DNA of 64,000 nucleotides from Arachidicoccus rhizosphaerae (GTDB taxonomy: Bacteria; Bacteroidota; Bacteroidia; Chitinophagales; Chitinophagaceae): the NCBI RefSeq assembly GCF_900107765.1, contig NZ_FNQY01000002.1, positions 124,001 to 188,000 of the forward strand, given 5' to 3'. The position numbers and the translations under genes are program-made. Under the pieces are notes generated by a model, which did not search any database, was not told the DNA's origin, and saw only the letters and a program-made list of their open reading frames with translations. This document shows, in pieces, positions 32,019 to 39,311 of this stretch; position 1 is the first letter of the stretch, and the number at the start of each line of letters is the position of its first letter.

Positions 32019-33452
32019 TTAGCCGGTTGGTATATTTAGAGCACCGCTTTGGATCAACTGTCCCATAACAAGATAAGCAGTTACAAAGTATATGATAATA
32101 CCGGTAACATCCACCAGTGTTGCTACAAATGGGGCAGAGGATGTGGCCGGATCCGCACCCAGTTTTTTTAATAAGATGGGCAGCATGGAACCGGTCAGAG
32201 AACCCCAGAGAATTATGCCTACCAGCGCAGATCCGACAGTTAGGGCAATCATTAACCAGTGTTCACCATAAGTGATATCCCAGACTCCTAGATTGTGTAA
32301 CAGTTCCCAAAGTGAAATTCTTAAAAATCCAATGATGCCTAGAATTAGTCCTAAGGTTAGGCCGCTAAGGATTTCTCTACGCATAATGCGCCACCAATCT
32401 TTGATGGTTACTTCCCCGACTGCCATGGCCTGAATAATCAAGGTGGAAGCCTGAGAACCGCTATTTCCGCCACTGGACATAATCAGTGGGATAAAAAGCG
32501 CCAGGACGGTCGCATTCTGTAATTCATCAGAATAATGTGTCATCGCTGAAGTTGTCAGCATTTCACTTAAAAAAAGAATAATGAGCCAGGGCGCTCTTTT
32601 TCGAATCAGTTTAAAAAATGGCGTGTCCAGATAGGGCTCATCCAAAGCCTCGGTACCCCCCATTTTTTGCATATCCTCGCTATATTCTTCATTGGTCACC
32701 CACAGGATATCGTCAATGGTTACAATACCTAATAGTATATTATTGTCATCCACAACGGGAAGGGCCACTCTGTTATTCATTCTGAATATATGACCGGCTT
32801 TTTCCTGATCGTCGTTGACATTTAAGGCAATGATTCTGCCATCCATTAACTCGCTGATTTTCATGTCGGATGAGGCCAGAATCAAATCCCTTATTCTGAA
32901 GTCATCCACCAGCTCTCCTTTCTTATTGATGACATAAATCACATCAATGGTTTCAGAATTCTTACCGTTTTTGCGAATAATCCTGAATGCTTCTGCCACC
33001 GTATCTGTTTCATAGACATAGATATAGTCAGGTGTCATCAGACGACCAACGCTGTCCTCCGGATAACCCAGCATGCGAAGCGTAATCTTAACTTCTTCAG
33101 GGTTTAAGAGCTTTATGAGGTCTCTTAAGGCACTCTTTGGTAATTCTTCCAGAAAGTCAGTACGGTCATCCGGAGATAACTGATTGAGTAACTCTGCTGT
33201 TTTAAAGGGTGGTAGCTCTTTAATAATTGATTTCTGGGTGGAAATGTCCAGCAATTTAAATACCCTGGAAGCTCTGTGTACCGCCATATTGGAAATGATA
33301 GCGGCTTCATTTTCTGGATAACGGTCAATTAAGGCCACCACGTCGCTAATCCCCTGGTCATTCAGGAATTCCTGGAGCTTAGCAGCATCTTTATCGAATA
33401 ACAACAGTTCAAACTGTGCGTCGATCAGGTTTTGTTCTAATTCCTCACTCAT
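32019..33452 (-). CDS. mgtE: Magnesium transporter MgtE
   Basis: A 477-residue Mg2+ channel. It has a cytoplasmic N domain (superhelix, about 1-130, including SPDDRTDFLEELPK), two CBS domains (about 135-255, DDQEKAGHIFRMNN and ILLGIVTIDDILW) and five C-terminal membrane segments from about 285, including the conserved PLIMSSGGNSGSQASTLI pore region and a final DVTGIIIYFVTAYLV. Start ATG 33452: an upstream TTG (33470) overlaps a -7-like element TAGTTTTG at 33468-33475, so transcription would begin too late to use it. Confidence 0.95.
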   Translation of the reverse strand: MSEELEQNLIDAQFELLLFDKDAAKLQEFLNDQGISDVVALIDRYPENEAAIISNMAVHRASRVFKLLDISTQKSIIKELPPFKTAELLNQLSPDDRTDFLEELPKSALRDLIKLLNPEEVKITLRMLGYPEDSVGRLMTPDYIYVYETDTVAEAFRIIRKNGKNSETIDVIYVINKKGELVDDFRIRDLILASSDMKISELMDGRIIALNVNDDQEKAGHIFRMNNRVALPVVDDNNILLGIVTIDDILWVTNEEYSEDMQKMGGTEALDEPYLDTPFFKLIRKRAPWLIILFLSEMLTTSAMTHYSDELQNATVLALFIPLIMSSGGNSGSQASTLIIQAMAVGEVTIKDWWRIMRREILSGLTLGLILGIIGFLRISLWELLHNLGVWDITYGEHWLMIALTVGSALVGIILWGSLTGSMLPILLKKLGADPATSSAPFVATLVDVTGIIIYFVTAYLVMGQLIQSGALNIPTG

Positions 33453-33575
33453 CGGCCAAAATTTTTGCAAAACTACAATTTCAAATCTAGTTTAAAGATA
33501 GTTGATATAATTTATTGCCCATAGTTACGTTTTTTAAAGATATTTGTTTAATATTTAATTAATTAAGTCATTGTC

Positions 33576-34322
33576 ATGATTTTACGGGCCAGGCATATAA
33601 TATTTTTATTAACGGCGTTATTTGTGAACGGGCTTCTTGTGGCTCAAACCAGGTTAAATAGGGAAAATCATGACTTATTACCATTTTATTTTGGGATAAG
33701 TATCGGCTATAATAATAGTAATATACAATCTACCAGGGCTGCCGCATTTGAAGGACAGTCCACCTTTTCAAGGGTGGAGCCGCATAGCAGCAATGGTCTG
33801 GCCTTAGGATTTGTGGCCACTAAAAGATTGTCTGACCGGTTTGAGATCAGAACGGTTCCTAAATTAATCCTGGGGGGCTCTAAATATCTATCTTATTATT
33901 ATACAACAGATTATTTGCAAGAACACCCTGATAAGAAAGCCATAGAAGATATAAAACTACCGGCCAATATTTTCAGTATTCCACTTCAATTAAAACTGAA
34001 TTCTGATAGAATCAACAATTTCAGGGTATTTATGTTTGCCGGTATGAAATATGACATCAATCTAAGCGCTAATTCTGCAGAATATAAGGCCGCAATGCAG
34101 TTAGACCAGAATCCCCCTCCTTTATTTAGAAAAGGAGATGTAGGGTATGAAGGAGGTATAGGCTTTAATTTTTATCTGCCATTTACTGTTATATCTCCAC
34201 AGATAAAATTATCTAATACTTTGGGAAACAGCCATGTAAGAGATGTTGAGAATCCATATTCCAATGTTATGCAGCGGTTTAGAACGCAGATGGTTGTGTT
34301 TTCTGTAACATTTGAACAGTAA
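33576..34322 (+). CDS. PorT-family outer-membrane barrel protein
   Basis: A 248-residue protein with a signal peptide (to about residue 24, VAQ) and alternating beta-strands ending in an aromatic strand (QMVVFSVTFEQ), typical of a small outer-membrane barrel. It has FYFGISIGYNNSNI, NGLALGFVATKRLSDRFEIRTVP, NFRVFMFAGMKYDI and YEGGIGFNFYLPFTVISPQIK, which match the PorT family of the type IX secretion/gliding machinery. A protein with a type IX sorting domain is encoded at 58,710. It could also be a related barrel outside the core system. Confidence 0.72.
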   Translation: MILRARHIIFLLTALFVNGLLVAQTRLNRENHDLLPFYFGISIGYNNSNIQSTRAAAFEGQSTFSRVEPHSSNGLALGFVATKRLSDRFEIRTVPKLILGGSKYLSYYYTTDYLQEHPDKKAIEDIKLPANIFSIPLQLKLNSDRINNFRVFMFAGMKYDINLSANSAEYKAAMQLDQNPPPLFRKGDVGYEGGIGFNFYLPFTVISPQIKLSNTLGNSHVRDVENPYSNVMQRFRTQMVVFSVTFEQ

Positions 34323-34414
34323 AGTTCTAATGCGTATTCCAGGCAGTTTTTATACAGGATGTCAGGTTTTTAGGGCAAAATTGATAGCTTCGCTGCTGAA
34401 ACAGTAAAATAGTA

Positions 34415-35431
34415 ATGCATTATCCTCTTGTTGCAATTGTTATTCTGAATTTTAATGGCCGGAAATTCTTGGAGAAATTTCTGCCATCTGTTTTAGCGTC
34501 TACTTATCCGAATTATAAAGTGGTTGTGGCCGATAACGGGTCAACGGATGATTCCGCAGCCTTTATGAAGGCTGCATATCCGGACATAGAGCTTGATTTA
34601 CTGGGAATGAATTATGGTTTTGCCGAAGGGTACAATCAGGCCCTGCTTAAAAGACAGGAAGATTATTTTATTTTGCTCAATTCTGATGTAGAAGTAGTAC
34701 CTGGATGGATGGAGCCGGTTATTGCACTGATGGAAGCGAATGAAAAATTAGCCATTTGTCAACCCAAGATACTTTCTTACAAGCAAAAAGATCAATTTGA
34801 ATACGCCGGAGCTGCAGGAGGCTTTATTGACGTCCTGGGGTATCCTTTTGCTAGGGGCCGGGTATTCGATACTATTGAACAAGACCGTCATCAATTTAAA
34901 ACCAGTGTAAATGTGTTTTGGGCCTCCGGATGTGCACTTTTTGCCAAAGCAGCCGTGTACAAGCAGTTAGGGGGGCTTTACGGCGTTTTCTTTGCTCATC
35001 AGGAAGAAATAGACTTTTGTTGGCGTGCTCAGAACGCGGGGTTTAAAATTGGCTGTTGCACCGAATCTGTTGTATATCATGTAGGAGGGGGGACCTTACC
35101 CAAAGGTTACAGAAAGACTTTTTTGAATTTTAGAAATAGTCTGATGATGTTGTCAAGGAATTTAAGTAAGCGGGAAAAATGGTGGAAAATTCCGGTAAGG
35201 CTTGTGCTGGATGGTGTTTTTGCCATAAAAAGTTTGTTCTCAGGAGATTTTACTTCTTTAAAAGCCATCTGGAATGCGCATATGGCATTTTATAAATGGT
35301 GCTTTTCGAAACCGAAGGTAAAAGATGCCCCAAATAAGCCTATGTCAATGCTTTCAGGTATTTATGAAGGTTCAGTAGTTGCTGGTTATTTTATTAAAGA
35401 GAAAAAAAAGTTTGAAGATTTTTCTAAATAA
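34415..35431 (+). CDS. Family 2 glycosyltransferase
   Basis: A 338-residue GT-A enzyme. It has the N-terminal VAIVILNFNGRKFLEKFLPSV, VVVADNGSTDDS (nucleotide site), YFILLNSDVEVVPGWMEP (DxD-like), and FWASGCALFAKAAVY with HQEEIDFCWRAQNAGFKIG, as in WbbL-type rhamnosyltransferases. It acts on envelope polysaccharide or lipopolysaccharide, probably at the cytoplasmic membrane. Substrate unknown. No membrane span except a short C-terminal helix. Confidence 0.88.
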   Translation: MHYPLVAIVILNFNGRKFLEKFLPSVLASTYPNYKVVVADNGSTDDSAAFMKAAYPDIELDLLGMNYGFAEGYNQALLKRQEDYFILLNSDVEVVPGWMEPVIALMEANEKLAICQPKILSYKQKDQFEYAGAAGGFIDVLGYPFARGRVFDTIEQDRHQFKTSVNVFWASGCALFAKAAVYKQLGGLYGVFFAHQEEIDFCWRAQNAGFKIGCCTESVVYHVGGGTLPKGYRKTFLNFRNSLMMLSRNLSKREKWWKIPVRLVLDGVFAIKSLFSGDFTSLKAIWNAHMAFYKWCFSKPKVKDAPNKPMSMLSGIYEGSVVAGYFIKEKKKFEDFSK

Positions 35432-35433
35432 TA

Positions 35434-35464
35434 TTGTGAGTTTTCACTTTGATACTTACATTTG
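35434..35464 (+). promoter_or_regulatory. Promoter upstream of small membrane protein
   Basis: TTG (35434-35436), 20 bases, TACATTTG (35457-35464), a good Bacteroidota -33/-7 pair. It lies 24 bases before the ATG at 35489. Confidence 0.65.
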
Positions 35465-35488
35465 CAAAGTAATTTTAAAACGAAGGAT

Positions 35489-35713
35489 ATGAGTCACGAA
35501 AATCATGAATATCAGCAGGAATTAGAGAAAATGAAGAACATGGACTATGGCTATAATAAAGTCTCTTCTTCCAGATTCTTATTTTATGTTCAGGTAATCG
35601 GATTTGTTCTTTTTATGTTCACTGTTTTCTATGAACTTTGGGCAAACCGTTATCAGGGTAAACCAGATATCGAAATTCAAAGCAGCACTTTATACACGCC
35701 ACAGTATAAATAA
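35489..35713 (+). CDS. Small single-TM protein of unknown function
   Basis: A 74-residue protein with a charged N-terminal half (SHENHEYQQELEKMKNMDYG) and one membrane span (about 32-52, LFYVQVIGFVLFMFTVFYEL). I choose ATG 35489 because the promoter's start point falls after the longer upstream start. No family recognised. Small proteins of this shape are often conserved within Chitinophagales. Confidence 0.6.
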   Translation: MSHENHEYQQELEKMKNMDYGYNKVSSSRFLFYVQVIGFVLFMFTVFYELWANRYQGKPDIEIQSSTLYTPQYK

Positions 35714-35727
35714 ATTTGAAAAAAAAT

Positions 35728-35757
35728 TTGGAAGTGTAAAATTAAATATTATCTTTG
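35728..35757 (+). promoter_or_regulatory. Promoter of the tRNA-Gly/tRNA-Leu genes
   Basis: TTG (35728-35730), 19 bases, TATCTTTG (35750-35757), a full match to the Bacteroidota consensus. It lies 57 bases before the tRNA-Gly 5' end. Confidence 0.75.
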
Positions 35758-35814
35758 CACTCCAATTACGAAACAAGGTAATTAGTTCTTTAACAAGCAC
35801 TTATAAAGTAAAAA

Positions 35815-35887
35815 GCGGAAGTAGCTCATTTGGTAGAGCACAACCTTGCCAAGGTTGGGGTGGCCGGTTCGAGCCCGGTCTTCCGCT
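35815..35887 (+). tRNA. tRNA-Gly (anticodon GCC)
   Basis: A 73-nt tRNA: acceptor GCGGAAG/CTTCCGC with discriminator T, anticodon stem CAACC/GGTTG with loop TTGCCAA (anticodon GCC), T loop TTCGAGC. CCA is not encoded. Confidence 0.95.
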
Positions 35888-35892
35888 CTAAA

Positions 35893-35919
35893 AATCCCGC
35901 ATGTCGCGGGATTTTTTTT
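35893..35919 (+). terminator. Rho-independent terminator after tRNA-Gly
   Basis: AATCCCGC-ATGTC-GCGGGATT, an 8-bp stem, followed by TTTTTT. It separates tRNA-Gly from tRNA-Leu. Termination must be partial, or tRNA-Leu must have its own promoter, because tRNA-Leu begins 5 bases later. Confidence 0.8.
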
Positions 35920-35923
35920 CACT

Positions 35924-36009
35924 GCCCTGGTGGTGGAATTGGTAGACACGCAGGACTTAAAATCCTGTGATCAGCAATGGTCGTGCGGGTTCAAGTCCCG
36001 CCCGGGGCA
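35924..36009 (+). tRNA. tRNA-Leu (anticodon TAA)
   Basis: An 86-nt class II tRNA: acceptor GCCCTGG/CCGGGGC with discriminator A, anticodon stem CAGGA/TCCTG with loop CTTAAAA (anticodon TAA), a long variable arm (TGATCAGCAATGGTCG) and T loop TTCAAGT. CCA is not encoded. Confidence 0.95.
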
Positions 36010-36014
36010 CAATT

Positions 36015-36049
36015 AACCCTTGTAATCGTTCGGTTTACAAGGGTTTTTT
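36015..36049 (+). terminator. Terminator after tRNA-Leu
   Basis: AACCCTTGTAA-TCGTTCGGT-TTACAAGGGTT, an 11-bp stem, followed by a T run. A strong intrinsic terminator closing the tRNA unit. Confidence 0.85.
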
Positions 36050-36548
36050 AATTTCGGAGGTGTCGTATTTTACCCCTTTTTGAAGCTTTTTCCCTCATTT
36101 TTTGACACCTAAAAGACACTCAAAAATGAGCGAATGACACACGGGTGTGCAGCCCACACGCGAAAAAAGAAAAATTTTCTTTCCTTGCCGGCCCGCTTGC
36201 TTTTCTGGGGAAATCGACACTAAAATAGTCACTCTTGCCTGTCGGCACTGAACGGTAACGATACAGGCACAGAAAAGGCACGGCATTTCAAAGCGTACGG
36301 TAAAAAGGAGGATGGTGCATTTTGTCATTGTCCGTACTTCATGCAGCGCCTAGTTTCGAAGATCTTAGCAAAATTTTATTTAAATTGTTTCACCTAACTA
36401 TTTTACGTTTTTCCGGTGCGCAGAAAAGCCAATCATTGCTTAGAAGCACGGAAGCCTTTGCGGAAGAGACGGCATAGGTTTTATACTCCTAGGGGATTTT
36501 ACGCTTTTTCGCTGGCTGCCATATAGCCTTTGTTCATTGGAAGGTGCT
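36050..36548. other. Intergenic stretch without a recognisable gene
   Basis: About 500 bases with only short frames of odd composition, including a 77-codon - strand frame that has no credible motif. I see no terminator, tRNA or clear promoter. It borders a zone of pseudogenes and may itself be decayed sequence. Confidence 0.5.
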
Positions 36549-36933
36549 TCAATACCAAAATGCTGCGCTCGATATTTTGGGCTGTGAAAATGCCGGTTTT
36601 GGAAGTGCTGACAGGATGCTGTTGATTTCCTTTAATTGCTGTCGCAGTATATCATACAGCAGCACATTAGTAGTTTTGCCGCCTTTAAGCCTTTCGGCTT
36701 CTGTCGGATTCAGGCCTGCATGTTTTGTAGTTTTTTGTATACTCACTTCTACTTCATTTCTGAGTTCCGCCAGAATAATATCCATGTTGAACAAATCAGC
36801 TTGATATACTTTGTAAGTTCCATAGATATATAGGTAGCCTTTCCAAATAGCTTTTGGCTAATTGGGTTATTGTTGCATGAATGCCTAAAATTTCCTGTAT
36901 GTATTCTATTGTTTTCTTCATTTGATACTCCAT
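36549..36933 (-). pseudogene. Frameshifted chimera with an HsdR-like N-terminal fragment
   Basis: Reading from 36933, one frame gives KKTIEYIQEILGIHATITQLAKSYL and ends near 36796. A shifted frame continues it (GTYKVYQADLFNMDIILAELRNEVEVSI). It then passes into PTEAERLKGGKTTNVLLYDI and LRQQLKEINSI, which resembles the N-terminus of type I restriction HsdR proteins. The first part resembles a small regulator/antitoxin-like protein sometimes found in restriction loci. The junction and frameshift indicate a degenerate remnant. The family assignments are from memory and moderate. Confidence 0.5.
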
Positions 36934-37021
36934 AATAATTCTATTTATGCTTAATAAAGTGAGAAGCTTTATTAAGCAGATTTTGAGTTATTAATTTGAT
37001 TTACAAATAATTGAATTTATT

Positions 37022-37760
37022 TCAAATAGTCTGTGCTCATTTTGCTAAACAAAACCCAACTTCTTGGTAATAATAAGGTTGTATTTTCGATGCTAAATTC
37101 CGCAGTGTAGTTGTGATGATGCCCTTATGCTCAAAAGCCAATGCCCGATGCTTCAATCAGGTCATATAGCTCTACTGCAAAAGCCCCGTTCAACACATCG
37201 CCTTTATATACATCGGAGTAGTTTAAGAAAGTGGAAAATGATGGCGGAAAACAGTCGTCTTATCCCTTCCAAAGTTTTTAATTCCTTTCGAATACCGGTT
37301 AAACTTTCTTCATGCAACTGATTGTATTATTCGGCTGAAAAGCGATAATTCTTGTACTTGATGAGCTAAAAATCATTCAGGCTTTTTTCAATCTGCTACT
37401 GATGTGCGAAACTGATTTTGCTCCAAAATGTAGAGGAAATCAGTTTGACATTGTTATGTACGACTGAGGTATTGTTTACTAAAAGTATATTACTAATGAT
37501 TTTTTCATGTAATACACCACTTTTTGCAACCATATCGAAATGGTAATACTCATGATTGCCAGGTAGCCAGTATGTAGTTTTAACATGGTTAGCCTCATAA
37601 GCAAAAAATCCTTGTGCTGGCTCATTACGGAAAAAGGCATGATATCACCTGCCTGCACCATAATTTTGCCTTCATGCGGCAACGAATGCCGCATTACAAA
37701 TCCCTTGTTAGCAGGCAATTCTAAGTGAAGATCGGTGCCAAATTGAAGTTTGAATGGCAA
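37022..37760 (-). pseudogene. Metallophosphoesterase gene broken by frameshifts and stops
   Basis: Starting at ATG 37760 the protein reads KLQFGTDLHLELPANKGF...AGDIMPFSVMSQHKDF (metal ligands DxH and GD). A one-base loss in a T run near 37612 then shifts the frame. In the next frame FAYEANHVKTTYWLPGNHEYYHFDM continues with the GNHE motif. Further downstream are in-frame stops (after FAHQ, NDF and FSAE), another shift near GIRKELKT, and a last recognisable GHHHNYTAEF. The whole calcineurin-like phosphoesterase can be followed by eye but cannot be translated. Confidence 0.8.
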
Positions 37761-37799
37761 ATTCTATTTTATTGTGAGTTTTGCCATAATAGATTAGCC

Positions 37800-37959
37800 G
37801 CCTTAGGCATATTAAATAGATAGGATAAAATTGCGAATCTGCATTCTTCTTCGAAATAATAACTGTATATGCCGGGTTTGCAATTCCTTCTAATCTCGAT
37901 AAGGTACTTCTTCCTTGCCACATTCGAATCGTATTATAACTAATGATAATATTGGCAAC
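37800..37959 (-). pseudogene. Fragment of a type I restriction specificity subunit (HsdS)
   Basis: The stretch VANIIISYNTIRMWQGRSTL and SRLEGIANPAYTVIISKK is the conserved half-domain segment of HsdS target-recognition domains (N.IRMWQG ... G..NPAYTVL). It is preceded by a stop and followed by unrelated residues, so only about 50 codons remain. It abuts the metallophosphoesterase pseudogene on the same strand, suggesting deletion of a former restriction locus. Confidence 0.6.
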
Positions 37960-38087
37960 TCAGCATGCTTTATATAAGCTTGGCAATGATGATTTTACTA
38001 TAGCACAGATTATCTATTTATCAACCACAAATTTTTATCCATTCGTGAAGCTCGGACGAGAAAGTATCAAAAAGATTAATTAATACT

Positions 38088-38504
38088 CTACCTGGTTTTT
38101 AAATAAATGCCTGGTGTCATTACCGATAGTTCACTTGTTTTATAGTCCTTGATGTTTCTTGTGATTATTATAGAGACATCCTTCTCATTGTCAGCGGCGA
38201 AATTTTGAAGGGCATCTTCAAAATCCTTAAACCCTGAGTGTAGCGCATTTAAAACAGTTTGCTTGTTTATTTGGGCAACTTCTATAATATTCAATAACTT
38301 TTTTAAGCTCTCTATTACCTTTTCATGCCTGGCAGTTTTCCTCAATATATAATAGACATTGCTAATCATTACAGGTGTTACAAACCCTTGTATCTCCCCC
38401 TTTTCGCATAGGCTGAGTAACTGGGTAGCATCGTTAGAAAAGGGCTTCCTGTCAAAGAAAAAATCAAGCACGACATCTGTGTCAATTAGTACTTTCTGCG
38501 CCAT
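38088..38504 (-). CDS. PIN-domain toxin (VapC-like)
   Basis: A 138-residue PIN-domain nuclease. The first acidic site is LIDTDVVLDFFFDR (Asp near residue 8). The central KGFKDFEDALQ-like segment FKDFEDALQNF supplies further acidic ligands, and SIIITRNIKDYKTSEL holds the last Asp. It cleaves RNA when free of antitoxin. The start codon shares a base with the antitoxin stop, typical of toxin-antitoxin coupling. Confidence 0.85.
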   Translation of the reverse strand: MAQKVLIDTDVVLDFFFDRKPFSNDATQLLSLCEKGEIQGFVTPVMISNVYYILRKTARHEKVIESLKKLLNIIEVAQINKQTVLNALHSGFKDFEDALQNFAADNEKDVSIIITRNIKDYKTSELSVMTPGIYLKTR

Positions 38505-38749
38505 TATAAGTATTTTTCTAATAAGGAATCTGTAAGCTCTTTTTTGTAGTCGAAATTTTTGGGGAGTTTATAGGAGCCTCTTAGCGCTTTGACAATAGGT
38601 GTATTGTCATTACTGTTGATTGAGCTTCCTGTCAGCGCCTTAAGATAACTTTCCACTAAATCCGACAGGCTCCTTTCCTTTTTATTCGCGTATCTTTTTG
38701 CCCGTTCAATAACAGATTTTTCTATCGTCAATGTGAGTTTCGTATTCAT
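38504..38749 (-). CDS. Antitoxin of the PIN toxin (DUF6364-like)
   Basis: An 81-residue protein. The N-terminal half (KLTLTIEKSVIERAKRYANKK) is a ribbon-helix-helix DNA-binding pattern with SLSDLVESYLKAL, as in DUF6364 antitoxins. The C-terminal half would wrap the toxin. It is the first gene of the pair and probably represses its own promoter. The region upstream is AT-rich. Confidence 0.8.
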   Translation of the reverse strand: MNTKLTLTIEKSVIERAKRYANKKERSLSDLVESYLKALTGSSINSNDNTPIVKALRGSYKLPKNFDYKKELTDSLLEKYL

Positions 38750-39311
38750 AATTCCTCTTTTTACAAAGATAAGGTTTATTTTATTATACGTGCTATTTGG
38801 TTAAATAAAACACGTGTTTGAGGGGTGTTTATTTATTTCTGGAATTCGGCCTATTCAAGTCACTGAGGAAGATTATTTAATATTATGGCTATTTCTTTGA
38901 ATGTAATTGTAAATCAATTTATTAAAGCTGAAAGGTTAATGAAGGAATGAATTATCTAATTGACGGTGAATGGGAAGTCACGGAATCATATAATTTTTAA
39001 GGATTAAAATAGGAATTACCTATCTGAGGAATGCTCAAACAATCGTGATTTAAACAATGCATGCTCCTCTAAAAATAATTAATCTGGATAATTAATTAAT
39101 GATCTGTTCGGTTAGGTTCATCTTGCCCTACATATTCAAAGGATAAGTCAATACAATTCATATTGTCCGAATTGTATCAAAAGCGTACAATTTATAAATT
39201 ATTATTGAATAATATATTAATTGGTTTTCAGTTAGATATAAGTGTGGCATATTAATAGGTGAGATTATAGAACAATACAAATATTGATAATGTTTAAAGT
39301 TCTAATTGGCT
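38750..39311. other. AT-rich intergenic region, no gene seen
   Basis: About 560 bases of AT-rich sequence with many short stops in all frames. It must hold the divergent promoters of the toxin-antitoxin pair and of the permease gene. I cannot fix either one with confidence. Confidence 0.5.

Noticed and set aside
36095-36328. 77-codon - strand frame rich in cysteine
   Set aside because: Composition is unlike a Bacteroidota protein, no motif is seen, and it lies in decayed intergenic sequence.
38088-38749. Novel defence system at the PIN gene pair
   Set aside because: Sizes, overlap and motifs fit a standard PIN toxin with a ribbon-helix-helix antitoxin, so no new system is needed.
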